Assembly: GCF_036669915.1 (NCBI RefSeq) | Contig: NC_089322.1 | Coordinates: forward strand, 14,259,678-14,323,677 | DNA from: Pocillopora verrucosa | Taxonomy: Eukaryota > Cnidaria > Anthozoa > Scleractinia > Pocilloporidae | Direction: 5' to 3' | Length of the DNA stretch: 64,000 nt | Shown: in pieces, positions 22,606 through 37,600 of the stretch | Numbering within the stretch: position 1 is the first letter of the stretch | Layout of the letters: every line of letters begins with the position of its first letter | Notes under the pieces: model-generated | Databases searched by the model: none | What the model was told of the DNA's origin: nothing | Seen by the model: only the letters and a program-made list of their open reading frames with translations | Position numbers and translations under genes: made by a program

Positions 22606-25600
22606 GTAAGTTTATGTTGTTTAAAATGACTTCTGTGGTTAGCACTTCGTGTGAAATTATTTAGATACTCTCATGGTTTTCGCTTGCGATGTCTTCGGTG
22701 TGATTAAATTGCTTTGTTACGAGAGCCTGCTGATCTGCATGTAAATTATGCAAACACAAACAGAATTTAGCGTCCCCTAACAGAATACAGACTAAAATTG
22801 TAAAGGAAACGTTTATTTGCCAGCTGAAAATCTCGATAAGAACGAGGGAAGTAAGTGACAAGTATGGGCATGTAATGTGGACAAAAATTCAAACTATTCT
22901 TAAATCAAAACACGTAATAACCCAGTTATTTTCACTTTAAACTTGATTTGAATTAGTACTACGCACGGCCAAAAAAATTTGACTAATTTCCGGATAAATG
23001 TGACGTTACAGAACTTCAAGGTTAACTAACTGAAAGTTAAGTTTCGCTACTTGTCGAGCACGTGCATCGCTCACAATGGAGTGAAACCTAGAAAAACGAC
23101 TGTTAATGGCTAGTCCCTCTAACCCTAGATTTCTTGATGACATCTTTTTACTATGGGATATTTCTATGAAAGAAGCTTACAATTTTGTTGACTTCATCAA
23201 TACGTTCCACCCTACAATCATGTTTACTTGTGAAACGTAACCTCGCAACAATCACAAAAATCAACGAGGCGGTTAAAAGCAAACTGGAAGGTAATTTGCA
23301 TATGATCAGTTTAACTGACTCCTAAAGACGGCAGTCACGAAGTTGGGAGTATAAATTACAGATATTGCTCGTGGTTTATGGTTAAAAGAGAAATTAAAAC
23401 TGTGAATTAACAGAGGCGGCGAATTCGGCATGTTAGTAACGAACATGTAGCGAACTCGACGAGTAGCGAGACCTGCGTAAAGCGTTTTTCATTGCAATAC
23501 GAATAACTAACTACTTTAATCAACTGAACCAGAACTAAAACTAATTGAACGGCTTTTCATCGGAAGCGGCGTAAAAGCTACGTGCAGAGGAAACTAAGGG
23601 GGCCGGGATATATAAAAAAATCCTGCTCACGTTCCACGGTAATTTAATGAGAAGTTTTAAAGTCTGTGTCCTATCCATTATTTGGGAGAGGTGCTGACGC
23701 TTTCATCGACAAAAACTTGTTTTCAGCGTCTCGCTTCATCGACAGACCCTTGGAACAAGATTGTAATCAGCAGAGCTGAAAGAGTGCCGTCATATCTGAA
23801 TAACAACTATCTGAATATAACAACTGTGACGTAAATACTCTGTGGTTTTCGAAGTTACCTAAACGACTTGGTGGTTTCCAACATAAATTGAGATATATTC
23901 AACTTTGAAGAGCACTTGATTGTAATAGATTTAAAGTCGTAGGTTTATTTTAAAAGAAGGACACTGGTCGTTTTAATTCGCGGCAACCCCTCTTCATTTT
24001 GCTCATGCTCCTCAATTTGAATAATCAATATCACTCTTCTTTACTTAAAGAGTTGGAGGGGGGAGGAGTGGGGAGAGGTGAGAGGAGGTTAGGGAGACGA
24101 CTTGTTCTTTCTTTGTTTAAAAACCCGTACGCCCGAATCGATGAGGCATTCAATTCATTCGGGACTTTTCCTCTTATCCTCTTTTATTTATTTATTTATT
24201 TATTTATCTTTTTTCAGCCATTTGTTCCACAGAAATGAATGTCGTATTTTCTGTGGAAGGATCCTACACACTGGGCGAGGTTAACTTCCAAAATATCTTC
24301 AGCTTTATCTTTAATTTATCGAGCAACTTTGACTTGGCAACCAATAAAACATGGATCATTACACTGGCTGGAAATGAGACGAGGGTCTATAAAACGAAAG
24401 AAGACCTGAAAAATGCCACAGCGCCGCATTTTCCAAACAGTTCGCAAGTGTCTTTGGGTAAATTACTGGAATCAGTCAGAGATTGGCTATATGGCAATTA
24501 CTCGCGATTGGATGTTGCTACTATCGTTGTCGTTATCACTTCTCAGAAGTCTGATGACGACATCGCTATTCCAACAATTAACTTAAAAAACTCCAACGTA
24601 ACTTTGTTTTCTGTGGCAATTGGGAGCCAGGTGTCTCTGGGTCAATTAAGCGAGATCGCTTCAAATCCCAAAGAACACCCCTTGTTGCAGGCTACAAATA
24701 CGATGGAGCTATCACAGAATTTTAACCTCACTTTGGCTAGGAGAATATGTGAAGGCAAGTTTTTTTTTTAAATGAACCATTTTATCCATTTGTATTTTTG
24801 TCCTTAGCTTTTTTTGTAAGCCCCAAAATATTACAGATGTAGTGGTACATGATCGTAAAACGTCTTTATTAGTGCTAATCTCGTGACTGTTTAGATATGA
24901 CGTCACATTTATATGAAATATTGATATTAATTTTAAATTGTCAAAAAAAAAATTTTAACATTGTTTATAGTGCCGCTTCTTCATAAAAGCTGTAAACACA
25001 TTGGTCGGATCCGAGTTTCATTATTTGTCAAGTTCCTGTTGTAAGATCAAAGATTACCAAAGGAATATCCTTCTCACATGTTTTAAGTGTGATTTGAAAT
25101 GACTGTGGTACCTAAATTTATTCCACAGTTGTCGACAAATGTGTCAGCTCTCCATGTAGTAACAATGGGAATTGTACTAGCTTTACTGGTGGTTACAAAT
25201 GCACTTGTCCGCCAGAACTTCAAGGAGACAACTGTGAGATGAGTAAGTAAAACTAGGAGACTTTTTCATTACTTCCTGTTTTGAGATTATTAAGAGATCC
25301 GTTTCAAACCCTAGCCACAGTTTTTCGCAGCGTTTATGGTTGTATTCTTAAGCAAGGGACAAGGAGGCCTGGGCACTTTCTCAGCGCCTCGTTTCACTTA
25401 GGTGTAGGATTTAGCAGGAGGTCGAAAGTTGTCAGGGAACCCTGACGATGCTGAGATTTTTCTAACATCATTGCGTAAATATACCATTCATCGCCTTATC
25501 TAAGGAACTTATGTTTTTTTTTTCATATTCAATTCTAATGCCTATTTTTTTTTTTTTTTTACTTTTCCAAAGGTATATCTGTGGAATATCTGCTACTGGG

Positions 25601-28600
25601 TTGCTTCACGAACGCCTCTCAGACCATTCCATCCCTAGAGTCAGACAATGCAACATACCTTGATGGCGATTTTGAGACCAGAGAAAATGTGGTCAAGAAA
25701 TGTGCTTTGGAGACTGCCAAGAAAGGCTATAAACTGTTCGTTATGCACAACTTAAAAGCTTGCCACTCTGGTCCAGATGCACACCTCATCGATTTTACGG
25801 ATTTGGAAGGTTGCGGTCCAGGAAATGAAGACGAAGTGTACCTCGTGGGAGGTGAGATCATAAAAATCGAATTCGAGCTCTTCACCCTAATCACTCATCT
25901 GCTTTATTACATGGCTCCAAAGGGTGTCCATATTTTTCAACGCTTATTCTAGATCTGTAATTGATGGATAGGGTTTTGAGGAAAAGGCAATTTTTCCTTG
26001 TCAAGGGATGATCAATATTTAATATAATATGTTAACATGCCGGAAAAGCAACGTATTAGCCGTTAAAACAATGTTCAATTTGGATTTCTATGCCTGCAAC
26101 TAAAAACAAGCTTTGGTGACCTCCACTTTCTATTTCCTGATTAACAATTAGCAAATTAGAGTTCACCTATTCTGTAGATTCAGAGCCACCTAAGCTTTTG
26201 AAGCAACGCAAACGTTGTCGCTTTGATCAAACATTACCAAGGATAAGTTTCAGCCAATTTCAATAACGCTGATCGTGCTTCTCTTTGGCTAGCTAAGTGT
26301 GGTGACCTACTCAAAGATGGCCTTATTCATTTATCGAGCTCAACAATCCAAGGATCATCCTACAACTCTTCCTGGCGAGTTCCTCTTTTAGATGGCGACT
26401 ACTCTTGGTGTCCAAAGGAAGACGACCCAGTCCGGAAACTTAAGGTTGATCTGGGTAAGTTTCTTAAAATAAATGTGGATTTTTAAGGGTAATACCGAGC
26501 TCGCTACTGAGTTCGACTTGGGGTAGAGTATAGGCGTGGAAAATGCAAAAACCGTAAGTTCGATTTCTTAGGAAGACTCGGATGATTTCATTCTCCCAGG
26601 CACGCTGGTGGTCCTTGACTCAAGTCCTCTAAATTGATGCTCACTGGATTCGGTTGAGACGAGTTAAGCAATTAGGCTACATACACCCTCTGTAAATAGC
26701 CGAGTTAAAACGATTTGGACAGTCTTAATAACGTAGGTTATAGTATATGTTAGAGATCGAAATTTTCTCTTATGCTGAAACATTGTTTTCAAGGGCGAGA
26801 GACTTATTTGAATAAAGTGACCTTACAAGGTAAAAAAGATTCTGCGGACTATCCTGACAACTACTGTTTTGGTTCCATTGTCAATGGCGGTCAAGAACGA
26901 GAGATCATTCGAAACGAATCTACTTGTCTGGTAAGAAATGCATTTAATGATGAAGGTAGTGCATCTAACGCAACCCATCAGTTAGCTAGACAGATTATAA
27001 GTTATTTAATCATTTATTAGTTATCAATCGATTGATCGCCAACAAACAACAAAGTAACGAGTTCGGTGACCAACTTAAGAATAACAAGTTTTGGCAAAAT
27101 TGATACTGCTTTGGCATTGATGTTATCATTTCCTTTATAGATCAGCCTCTCCACTGCTAGTTCAAACGCTAAAACAGAAGTCACACCGAGTCTTGGGTCA
27201 CTAGAAGCCCAATATTTGAGTTTTAGTCCTTGGAGACCATTCAAGGGTGATGGGTTGTGCCTGAGAGTAGACGTGTTTCGAAAATACAACACATGTATGG
27301 CATAATTTATATCATCTCAGATTTTTGTGTTAAATGTTTAAAAGTACGTAGCTACGTCACAATCTGAATATTTGTTCTTCTAAACTAATTGAAATGCCTT
27401 TTGCCTTTAAAAAATTCTTTGGCACCGGGAAAAATTCCATGAATTGGCGTAGACAAGATTCTTTAAATCTGTGAATTGAGTTTGATATACGTTCTTGGTT
27501 TACTGTTTCTTTGTTTGACTTTATATATGAAAGTAGAAACGATGTTAAAAAAATGTTACAGGATATAAAAAACCAAGCTAACTATTACTATTTTAAAAAA
27601 TTTTTAGCAGATCGCCAAATTTTCTGTATGACTTATCAATGTTCCATTTTGCCACACAATCGGTATAAAAATTTTTTCTAAAAGTGAATATTTCATTTCA
27701 TCCTTTGTATCACAGCAACCAAAGTTTCAGTTTTAAGGGAGGCAGGTAACCTCATCATATGCAATCATTCAAATGTTCGCTCAGGATTCTCTTGTCCTCC
27801 ATTGATCGACGGACCTGTGGCTTGGTGTCCTGATCAATCCGTTGCATTGCCGTTTCATCATCACTTCTTTCAAATGGATCTCAGTTAGTATTTTAATTTC
27901 TTCTTCTATACTCGATGGCGAAAACGTTGTAATTTAACGGCCTCTTTGGTTGATGTTTGTTATGTATTAACATAATCTGTGCTTAACTTGTTTCAATAGT
28001 CATGGAAAGCTTGGATGACCTCCATCACTTACGACATGCGTTTGATTCCGGCAATTATGTACATTTATACCCGTTAGGCAACCCAGTCTCACTGTTTATG
28101 TGTCACGTTTTGGCAATCGAGGGAATACATGCGCGAAACATTGATGGAACAAAGTGTGGAATAGTGCCGTTGAATTATCAAAAGTGGTAGTCGCTAAAAA
28201 TTTGTTGACGAAAATGTATTGATAGTGATTTTTTCTTACAGGGCAGCCATTCAATATTTCCAAAGTCGTAGTGCAAGGAGCAAAAGATGCAAGCGAATGG
28301 CCATACAAGTTTTGCCTTCGCTACGGCCTCAACGGATCGGATTTGAAGGAATTAACTCAATATCAACAAGAATGTCTAGTGAGTAGTTGGACCCTAGGGA
28401 GGGGCGAATATGACCTTGTTTAATGTATTTTACCCTACCCCTCCCCCCTCCTCACCTTCGTCAAAGCCCTCGCTAGGCCATTAGCAATCTCGCTTTTCAT
28501 GCCGTAAGTGATTTGCAATCTCATATTATATCAGTTCTCTCGCTTCGACCACATCAACAGTTCATCTGCCCTTAAAAATATCTCTCCTTTCTAGCTGTTC

Positions 28601-31600
28601 AAACAAACCAACGAAGACCTGAGAGGGAACAGTAAACGTCCGAGGAAATTCTCAGTTCCTCGACTGGTTCAGTCAGTCAGCGTGCAGCCTAAGTATGCCA
28701 CATTTGGTACGAATGATGGTTACTGTGTCAGGACAGAAATGACTGGCTGCGTTACAACCACAGTTGATGGAGAGAAAGTTACTGAAGGTGAAAATAATAT
28801 AATATAATCAATTTTTAATCCAGAGCATAAAACTATTTCTTTCTTAGCGTGAAGCCCTCAGTGGTTACTTCGGTGGTAGGTCTCCTTCCGGCCATTATTT
28901 CATCGATTCAAAATGAAGTTTAAATTAAGTTAAGTAGTCAAGCCATATTTTTCATTTATTAAAGATTGATTTAGAAGAGATGACTGGTGAGAATTGTTTA
29001 TCCACAAAGCGCGTCCGACGGCATAATCGGGTATAATATCTTTATGAAACATAAAATTACTGGTATGGCAAGCAGGTGGCGTGCCGTTTTCAGAACAGAC
29101 ATATTTCTACAGCTAAAGCTGACCCAGAATGCTTGACGTTCTGTGTAATAAACTAGAATCCTCTTGAGTATGACCTAAAATGATCGTGGTATTACTTTTC
29201 TTTGTCAATGCAGGATGTACGCACAAGACGACAAGAGGCAAATGCTGTGTGTTTCCTTTCATCTATGAAGGCCAAATGAAATATTCTTGCATTAAAAACA
29301 ATCACAACCAACCATGGTGCGCAACTACTGACAATTACGACAAAGACAAGCTTTGGGACAATTGCAATGGTACTCGCAACTTTGAAACATTACTGGATAT
29401 TTTTTGAAGAAGTAACAAAAATATTTTGAAAAAGTTCGCTTTTCCATAGGATAGATAGCTTTCCATATGGTTGTCAATGATGTCAGTAGAAAGATAAAAG
29501 CTAAGCGTGGTTAAATATTTATTAATTTCGGCTTCGAAAGAAATTTTATTCTTATGGTGTATCATCGACAACGAGGTTACATAGGGTTAGCGTAAAGACT
29601 CCTATTATCCCTCAAAAAGATCAACAGTCGATCGTATAGTCTGATCTTCCGATGCCAATAATCTTTAAAAGAACTGTTGTCCGTGAAAGCGATAGGTATA
29701 TAAGCAAATGAGAAGAGATCATCACCTGAGTAAAGTGAGGAGCTGTTTTTCAGTCTGGTTCGCGGGAACTAATTGATCAATTCTGCTGCAAAGTCTTTAT
29801 TTGTAAGACCCAAACCTTCTGCTATAAAAATGTAGGCAGTATAAAATAATGATAATAATTATAATAATAATAAGTTCGCTGGAAGCAGAATTGATATCTA
29901 AAATGGCGTTTTGTTGTTGCAGCCACCAGCCCTTGTCACCCAATGGCTTGTCAAAACGGTGGTAAATGCGTGGAGAACTTAATAAAATGGTCATACAAGT
30001 GTATTTGTACAGAGAAATATACAGGAAATCATTGTGAAGATGGTAAGTGATAACCACATGTCCATCCATTTTCCTTACAAGGGCTCATCTGGTGTCCCAG
30101 GGATCATGTGTTTTCCTTTGAGACCGATGTATTAGAGACCGCAACATACATAATTTCCACAAATTTTATTCTGTGTGTTTTTCTCTCAGATGTAGACGAG
30201 TGTTTCAACATTCCCTGTCAGAACGGTGGGAAATGTATCAACAGAAATGGCGATTATCGATGTGATTGTAACCATGGAAACAGTGGCAAGAACTGCCATT
30301 TAGGTAAATATATTCGGGCTCCTTACGCTTTCCAAAATGTTGGATAATTTAGGAATATGTAAATGAAAAAAAAATTGCACACATTTTTATTTAAGCAATG
30401 TGCATTAACCTAAAAAAAAAATCCTGCATACGTCGCCTAATGTTTGAGGATTTTCACGAATAGATTATTAAAACATGAAGCTAGCGCCAGTAATTAGTTT
30501 GTGATAATGAGTATTACTTTGATTTTCAGATTGCAAGGTCAACAAAGTTGATCTGGGGATTCTAATTGATGGCTCTGCTAGCGTGCAGTTCTACGGAAAG
30601 GACAACTTTCAGATTATTAAAGATTCTATAAAAACCTTTATACGAACATTCAATGTGTCAAGTAGTTTAACACGTGTTGGAGTTATCGTTTTCTCCACAA
30701 ATGCCACAGCAGTGTTTAAACTGGACAGTTACACAACTCAGTCAGACGTTGAACAGGCGATTGATAACATAACGTATCCTGCTGGCGGCACATATACTGG
30801 AAAAGCCTTAACAAAGGCTGCAGAAGATTTGTTTGGGCCAAACTCGGTACGATCAAGCAATGTTTCCAAAATCCTGGTCGTAGTTACAGATGGTGTTTCC
30901 ACCGATGACGTCACTCAGCCAGCCGCGCTACTCAAGAACATTAACGTGGTCCCTTATGTTGTTGGAATTGGTTCAAACTATGATGTTTCCCAGCTCGAGC
31001 AGATAGCTGTTAATGCCACGAATCGGGTTTTCAAAACTGAATTTAACTCACTTTCGGAAACTTTTATCAGACTTAGAGGAAAGATCTGTCAGGGTATTTA
31101 TCTTTTTCATAATGTTTGTTTTAATATGAGATTATTGGGGCTTCCTATGATCATTTTCCTCTGTTATTTCATCCGCAGATTTGGATAAATGTGCGGATAA
31201 TCCCTGTAGGTTTGGTGGTGTTTGTCAAAATAATGGTTTGAATTGTACGTGCGCGCAAGGTTTCCAAGGAGCAGAATGTTCTGAAGGTAGGACGATTAAA
31301 ATGATGTGTAAGCATGCTTCCATAAAATGACGTCACAGATCTGTTTGATACCATTATACTTTTGCTTTTACTGGTGATATCAAACAATAACAATATCAAA
31401 CTTCGTTGCACTATTGACAAATATCTCGCACTAGGTCCCTTAGGAAAACAAATGGTTAATTCAGATGTTTCATACGCTCCTAGGAGTTGTGACAATGGGT
31501 TTTGATCCAAATTTGTTGTTGTTTCAGTTACCATATTGTCTCTTTTTACACCACTAGAATGTGAGACGTTTTTTTCAATTTTATGCTATCAGATGTAAAA

Positions 31601-34600
31601 GAATGCTCAAACGTAAGTTCCAACTGCACTTTTGGAAAACGTTGCACTGAGACCTTTGGTGGGTTTGAATGTACATGCGCTAATAGTTCTCTGTACGGTG
31701 AGAATTGCACCAGAGGTGAGTGATTTTAAGGAGCTTTATAATTATGATTGTTCACCAAGGAGGAGGTTAATAGTAGTGGAGAATTACCGAGCCAAATATC
31801 CACCACTTTCACCAACACTTAGGAGAATAATTACTTTAGCATAAACCACACAATAAAATACAACTTGGTTTATTCCTGCAAAAATTGGTCGGAAATTGAA
31901 TTGATGGCGCGCGATTTTGTGTCTTCGGAGGTGAATAGTAATTCCTAATCACTTACTGACCAGCCAATCAGCACGTGCGAAAAGCACTATTCACCTGTGT
32001 GGTCTATGTGGACTATCTTTATTGCAGAAACAACCTACCTGAGAGTGAAAACATAATGAATTATTTTGTAAACAGCCAAACAAACAGAAAAAAAATTTTA
32101 AAAAATGAAACAAACAAATAAAACATAAGAAAAATAGAAACTGGATAGAAGACTAGATTTCTGAATCTAGCTAGTTGACACAAAAATGATCTACTGGTCT
32201 ACTGAGACGCTGATAATTTCATTGACCAAGAAGTAGACATAACGACGTATACAGAAAAAGAAACACATTAAAATATGCAGACGTACACAATGACCAACTG
32301 ATATACTATAACCATACCTTAAAGAATAATTAACTTTCTGATTGAATTTTGCTGTTCAGATTGCAGCAACAATGGCTCCACAGTACTGTTTCTTTTGGAC
32401 AGAGGAAAAAATGTAGGACAAGACAACATAAAGCATCAAATCGAGTTCATCATCTCGGTGGCATCTTCCATTTCTATCGTAGACGTTGCAGTCATTTCCT
32501 ATGCAACTGATGCTGATATTGTCATCAGACCTGGGCAAGCATCGAATTTAACCGAATTTTCTGAAACTTTACGCAGCGCGAATTATTCCATGGGTTACAT
32601 GAAGAACTTGGGTGTAGCATTACAGAAAGCTCAAGTGATTGAAGAAATTTATAACCACTCAAAACCAGCAGTCGTAGTTGTGATGATAATGGGGAAATCA
32701 AATGATGATGAAGCGCCATATGCGGCAGAATTGAAACAAAGAGGTGTTACTGTTGTAGCTGTACCCTTGGATAACAATTATAATCTAGCAGAGTTGAACT
32801 TGTTGGTGTCAAAGCCATCTACGGACCACATTTTGGCGACGGACGTTTCAAATTTGAAGCATTTCGTTAGTAGAACAAGAGACGCGGTTTGCAAAGGTAC
32901 TTATGACACGTGGCAAGGGTAATCCTTCACTTGTTTTGATTGTTGAGGGGAATAGGAGGGGTCATGTAAATTAGTGGTTATTTTAATTAAACCTTCAAAT
33001 AAGATTTTGCAAAATGAGACAGTGCTAAAGAGGCAACTCTTGAACAGAGGGGAACAGTGATAGTTAATATTAAAAAAAATTCGTTGATTTCTAGGGACAA
33101 ACTAATTATTATTTTGGCCGTGATGAGGAACAAAGTTAAGGTTGAGGAAGTTTAAAGACGCATTAATGAGGATGTGTGAACCTATGCTTTGTGTTAGAAC
33201 TTGTTGTTGCCTTCAGTCGCCAAAAATGCGTTCCCATGGCAGGATTAGGAAATTGTTCTCCTACACCTTTCTTCTGCACGCTTTGTAAGTTTGCGGCCAC
33301 CAAATTTTTAATTGGTTACTTAAAGAATTATAATTATTAATTATCAATAGAGAGGATCATAGATCATACTGCAAGAAAGAAAACTTGCCAAAAAAAAAGT
33401 GTTCATTAAATCATAAGAGTTGAAACATGATCATGTATGTTACAGGGAAGTTTTTCTGAGACAGGCTTCTCAAAATTATACGAAAAGACAGTCTCTCTCT
33501 CCTTCTTATCGTCAGCTTGGAAACCATGCACCAGCTCAGACTGTCCGCCTACGCACGAATGTAAAAATAATTATGGACAAGATGGAGGGTTTCGCTGTAT
33601 TCCGCGTGAGTAAAAGGAAAAATATAGATATTATACTTGCTTGATAACCTGAACTTTGTAGATGAAAGACCACATGGGGATTCTTTCTTATTGATGGCAT
33701 TCACTTCAGGTTAAGGAGAATAATGGACTCTGTAAGTGACTCATGTCCTTTCATTTAAAAGCCCACTCTCAGCTTCACAAAGCCTCAAAACAAGATAAAA
33801 TCCATATTTTAAAATAAAGTTTTGACTCTCTTTAAATTTTATTTAAGAAAGAACAGCCTGGTTAAATGCAACATTTCCGCGAAAAGCGTTTCTATCTATC
33901 ACGACACTGGCCCTTATATTTGGGTATTTAAATCCTCTTTATCTGGCAGTTTTGGTGAACTCTATGAACACCAATCGTCGTTCGGGGTTCTTTCATTTTT
34001 TGCAGTCATTAAACATGTTGAGTTGAAACCGCTGATATTTGAATCAACAAAAAACTACTTTTTTTTTTCAGCCCCCTCTGTGTGTGAGCCTAACCCTTGC
34101 AAGAATGGAGGAAAATGTCAAATTGTCGGCTACAACGTGCACAATTGCACTTGTCCAGCGGGAATCGGAGGTGTGAACTGTACGGAAGGTCTGTATTACG
34201 TTGGTTTTTAACCTTGCAGATAAAAATCAAGTCAACTTACTAGCCAGAAAGCCTATCGGTCAAGAGCAATGACATGTCTTCCAAAACGATACAACATAAA
34301 AGTCTAATTGTAACGAATCATATGAAAGTAGAGTGGCTAGAAAGAATCAAAGAAACACTCAAACAACAAATTAAGAGGGACGCAAATCAGCATTAAACCT
34401 TAGTGGTCTGAGGTGGAGTGCCGTTGTCTATAGATAACTTGTCAGTATCTTACAAAAGCGATCAGGCAGCAATGGAGGTAACGTAACATTACCTCTCTGA
34501 AAGCATACACCTAGAGTTCACTGATAATTTAGGAAGTTTTCTCATTAACTTAATAGGACGTTCTTATGTAATTGAGTATTTTATTTTTGCGACACATGCA

Positions 34601-37600
34601 TTGCAGATATCGTAAACGAATGTGATTCAGCACCCTGCAAAAACGGCGGGACTTGCCGGGATCTCCTGGGGGCTTTTACATGCAATTGTACAGAGGAATT
34701 TTCTGGAAAGCAGTGCGAAATTGGTAAGTGCTTTTTGCATGTCTCATGCGTTGGAAATAGCTTAGAATATTTCCAGTTTTTCATTTACGTACCTTATTAC
34801 TCACGGACTGACTGACTAACTTGCAACCAGGCCCTCATTAAGAATGATGCATGATGCGCGTTTCTCTGTCCGCGGGAGGGTTGGAGGCAAGGCGCTGGAG
34901 TCAGGGAAAAAGTTTGCAAGAGGTCAGGCGTTGTCAATGCTATTTTCGAAAAAAAAAAAAAAGCTCGTGCAATCATTAACTGGGAGGACCTTCTCGCAGT
35001 CTTCTGACTGAGTGATTGAATGGTTGGTTGAATGTTTTAAACCAAGAAAGGATAAAGTTTACGTCCTCTTTTGTCTTCTCTCCAATGAATGATCTGGCAA
35101 ACTGTATGTTTGAAAAAGTGTCACTTTTTTCCGCTACCACGCCCTTTTCTATAAATTTGGAAAAGATGCTGAGTGTATCATTCAAATAAATCTTTAAATT
35201 TATGTCACCTTTTCTTTTGCTTTAGCTTGTTCAAATAAACGATTCAATTTGGTCTTCTTGGTCGACGGATCTGGTAGCATAGAACTCCAAGGAAAGGGAA
35301 ACTTTCAACGTTCCAAAGACTTTTTGATTGCTCTCGTACGAGAATTTGAAATTGGTCCGGACCAAACCAACGTTGCCACTGTTCTGTATTCGCAACACTA
35401 TCGCATCATCCATCACTTAGATACCTTTAAAACATTGGTTGGAGTAGAGAACGCAATTCAAGGCATGGGTTTTCCATCAGGTGGTACACGTACTGGGCAA
35501 GGTTTAAACGTGATCCGCAACGAGATATTAAAAAATTTAGGAGCTGCCAGAGAAGATGTTCCTAAAATTGTGGTTGTTTTGACTGATGGATTGTCTAAAG
35601 ACAGTGTAGTTGGTCCATCTCGTGCTCTCCGAGATATGGGAGTGACAATTATTACTGTCGGTGTTGGCTGCTGTTTTTACAAGCCTGAGCTAAACGAGAT
35701 GGCTACGGATCCTGATAAAGATCACGTTTTTGAAGCTAAATTTTCAGATCTACCAAAAATTGTGGAGTCTCTTCGTGAAAAGATTTGTTCTGGTAAGCAG
35801 ATAGATGTATTTCGAATTAAAAGACCTTTGTCTCAAGGAACCTTTGATATGGAAGCTAGCATAAGTTCAGTATATTTTGGTTTTTTCAAATGAGTTGATT
35901 ATGCAAGTTACCCCCTCTGACGCAGCCCCCTTTGCTCGTTAATATCATTTCACTCAGGCTGCTGTCAATTAAGGCATTCCGCTGCCAAGTAAACGTATGA
36001 ATGGCTACTGGTGGCATGTTCGATGGAAGACGTTTTGCCTATATTTTTAATATGTTTTTCGTTTTTCAATACAAAGTATATTGCTGCGTAAAAACGCAGC
36101 ATTAGATGGGCGTTTTATTCCCTATGTATGCATTTTCATCATTTTTTTGTTCCATTACACTGCAGCTGTAGACGTTTGCAGAAATAATCCGTGTGAGAAT
36201 AACGGAACTTGTACCAGCTTACGGGATGGTTTTCAATGTAATTGTTCATCAAGTTGGACAGGAAAGAATTGCTCAATTGGTGAGTTAGACAAAAACGTTT
36301 TATGGCTTCTTTTCTTTCACTTGTACCTAACACATTTCTTATTCAGGATTTAACAATACTTGTAAAAGGTTCCTTCAAATAGCTTCACCTGTCTTTGATG
36401 ACACTACGTGCAACTACTTAAGCAGTGCAGTTTCAACTGAGTATTGAAAAGAATTCGTACATTGCTATATTTTTTTTAATTGCTTAGTGGTTGTGCTAGA
36501 AAAAACTCCCATCGCCTTCTCAACCAGTCAGTCACTTATGACTTAGAGAATAGCAAATATCTATTACACCCTTTTCTCGGGCTTCAGGCAGTTTGTTGGT
36601 TGCCTTCTTTAAAATTTTTTTTTTATTTTTGCACTTTCCGTAGATGTCGATGAGTGTTCTACCAATGCGACAAAATGCAATGAAAACCAAGCTTGTCATA
36701 ACTATCCTGGAGGATCAAGTTGTCTTTGTAGTGACAGCCGATATGGTTATAACTGTACCATGCGTAAGTAAACAAAAGTGATATATAATGTATTCGTTTT
36801 CATTCTGAGGTTATTCTTTAGATGGGAAGAGATTACTCAAGCGCACGGTAGCTTGGAGGCACTCGTCCATTAACAGAACTGTATTACGCATTGCGACTTT
36901 CGAAACTGAAATTTCAAGAATTTCCTTTGTGATATTGATTTTCTTTTCATAACCAATATGATTATTTAAATATTGGTTCTACGGTGCTAGTAGAAATGCT
37001 CTCTAGAAATGAGGGTTTCAAATGGCGGTAACAGATCCGTGATTGCTCTCAAGGCTGAAATCATGACTTAAGGTTATGTTCGTCTTTCTTTTCATTTTGC
37101 TTGTATTTTAAGGTTGCAATCAAACCAAGGCTGATGTTGCTTTCCTCGTGGATAGCTCTGCCAGCATTAACCAGGGAGACAAAAATAACTACCAACGAAT
37201 CAAAGATTTCATCGCAGGATTTGTCAAGTCTGTAGTTATTGGACAGAACGACACCAGAATTGGACTTGCCACCTTCTCCTCGCAAAACAGTTTTAGAGTT
37301 CATTTCAATTTTACTGAATATTCCGCCACAGAAGAGTTGGTCAATGCTGTACAGAGCATTCCTTATGACGCAGGTGACACCTATATGGGCGCCGCACTGA
37401 CTCGAATAAGAACAGATATCTTCAGCATGGCCAGAGAGGGAATTCCCAAAATTCTCATCATTTTAACAGACGGTAAATCGCAAGACAAAGTGTCAGTTCC
37501 ATCGAAAAGTCTACGCGATGAAGGTGTTCATATCATCTCAGTTGGTGTTGGTAATGCTGTGTACAGTGAGCTCGCAGATATGGCGTCTGAACCTGATAAA

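Noticed and set aside
28002-28190. 62-codon open frame after a possible acceptor (tttcaatag) between gene B exons 8 and 9
   Set aside because: It has no convincing phase-1 donor, and joining exon 8 directly to exon 9 gives the expected F5/8C core [16 protein letters not shown] in frame.
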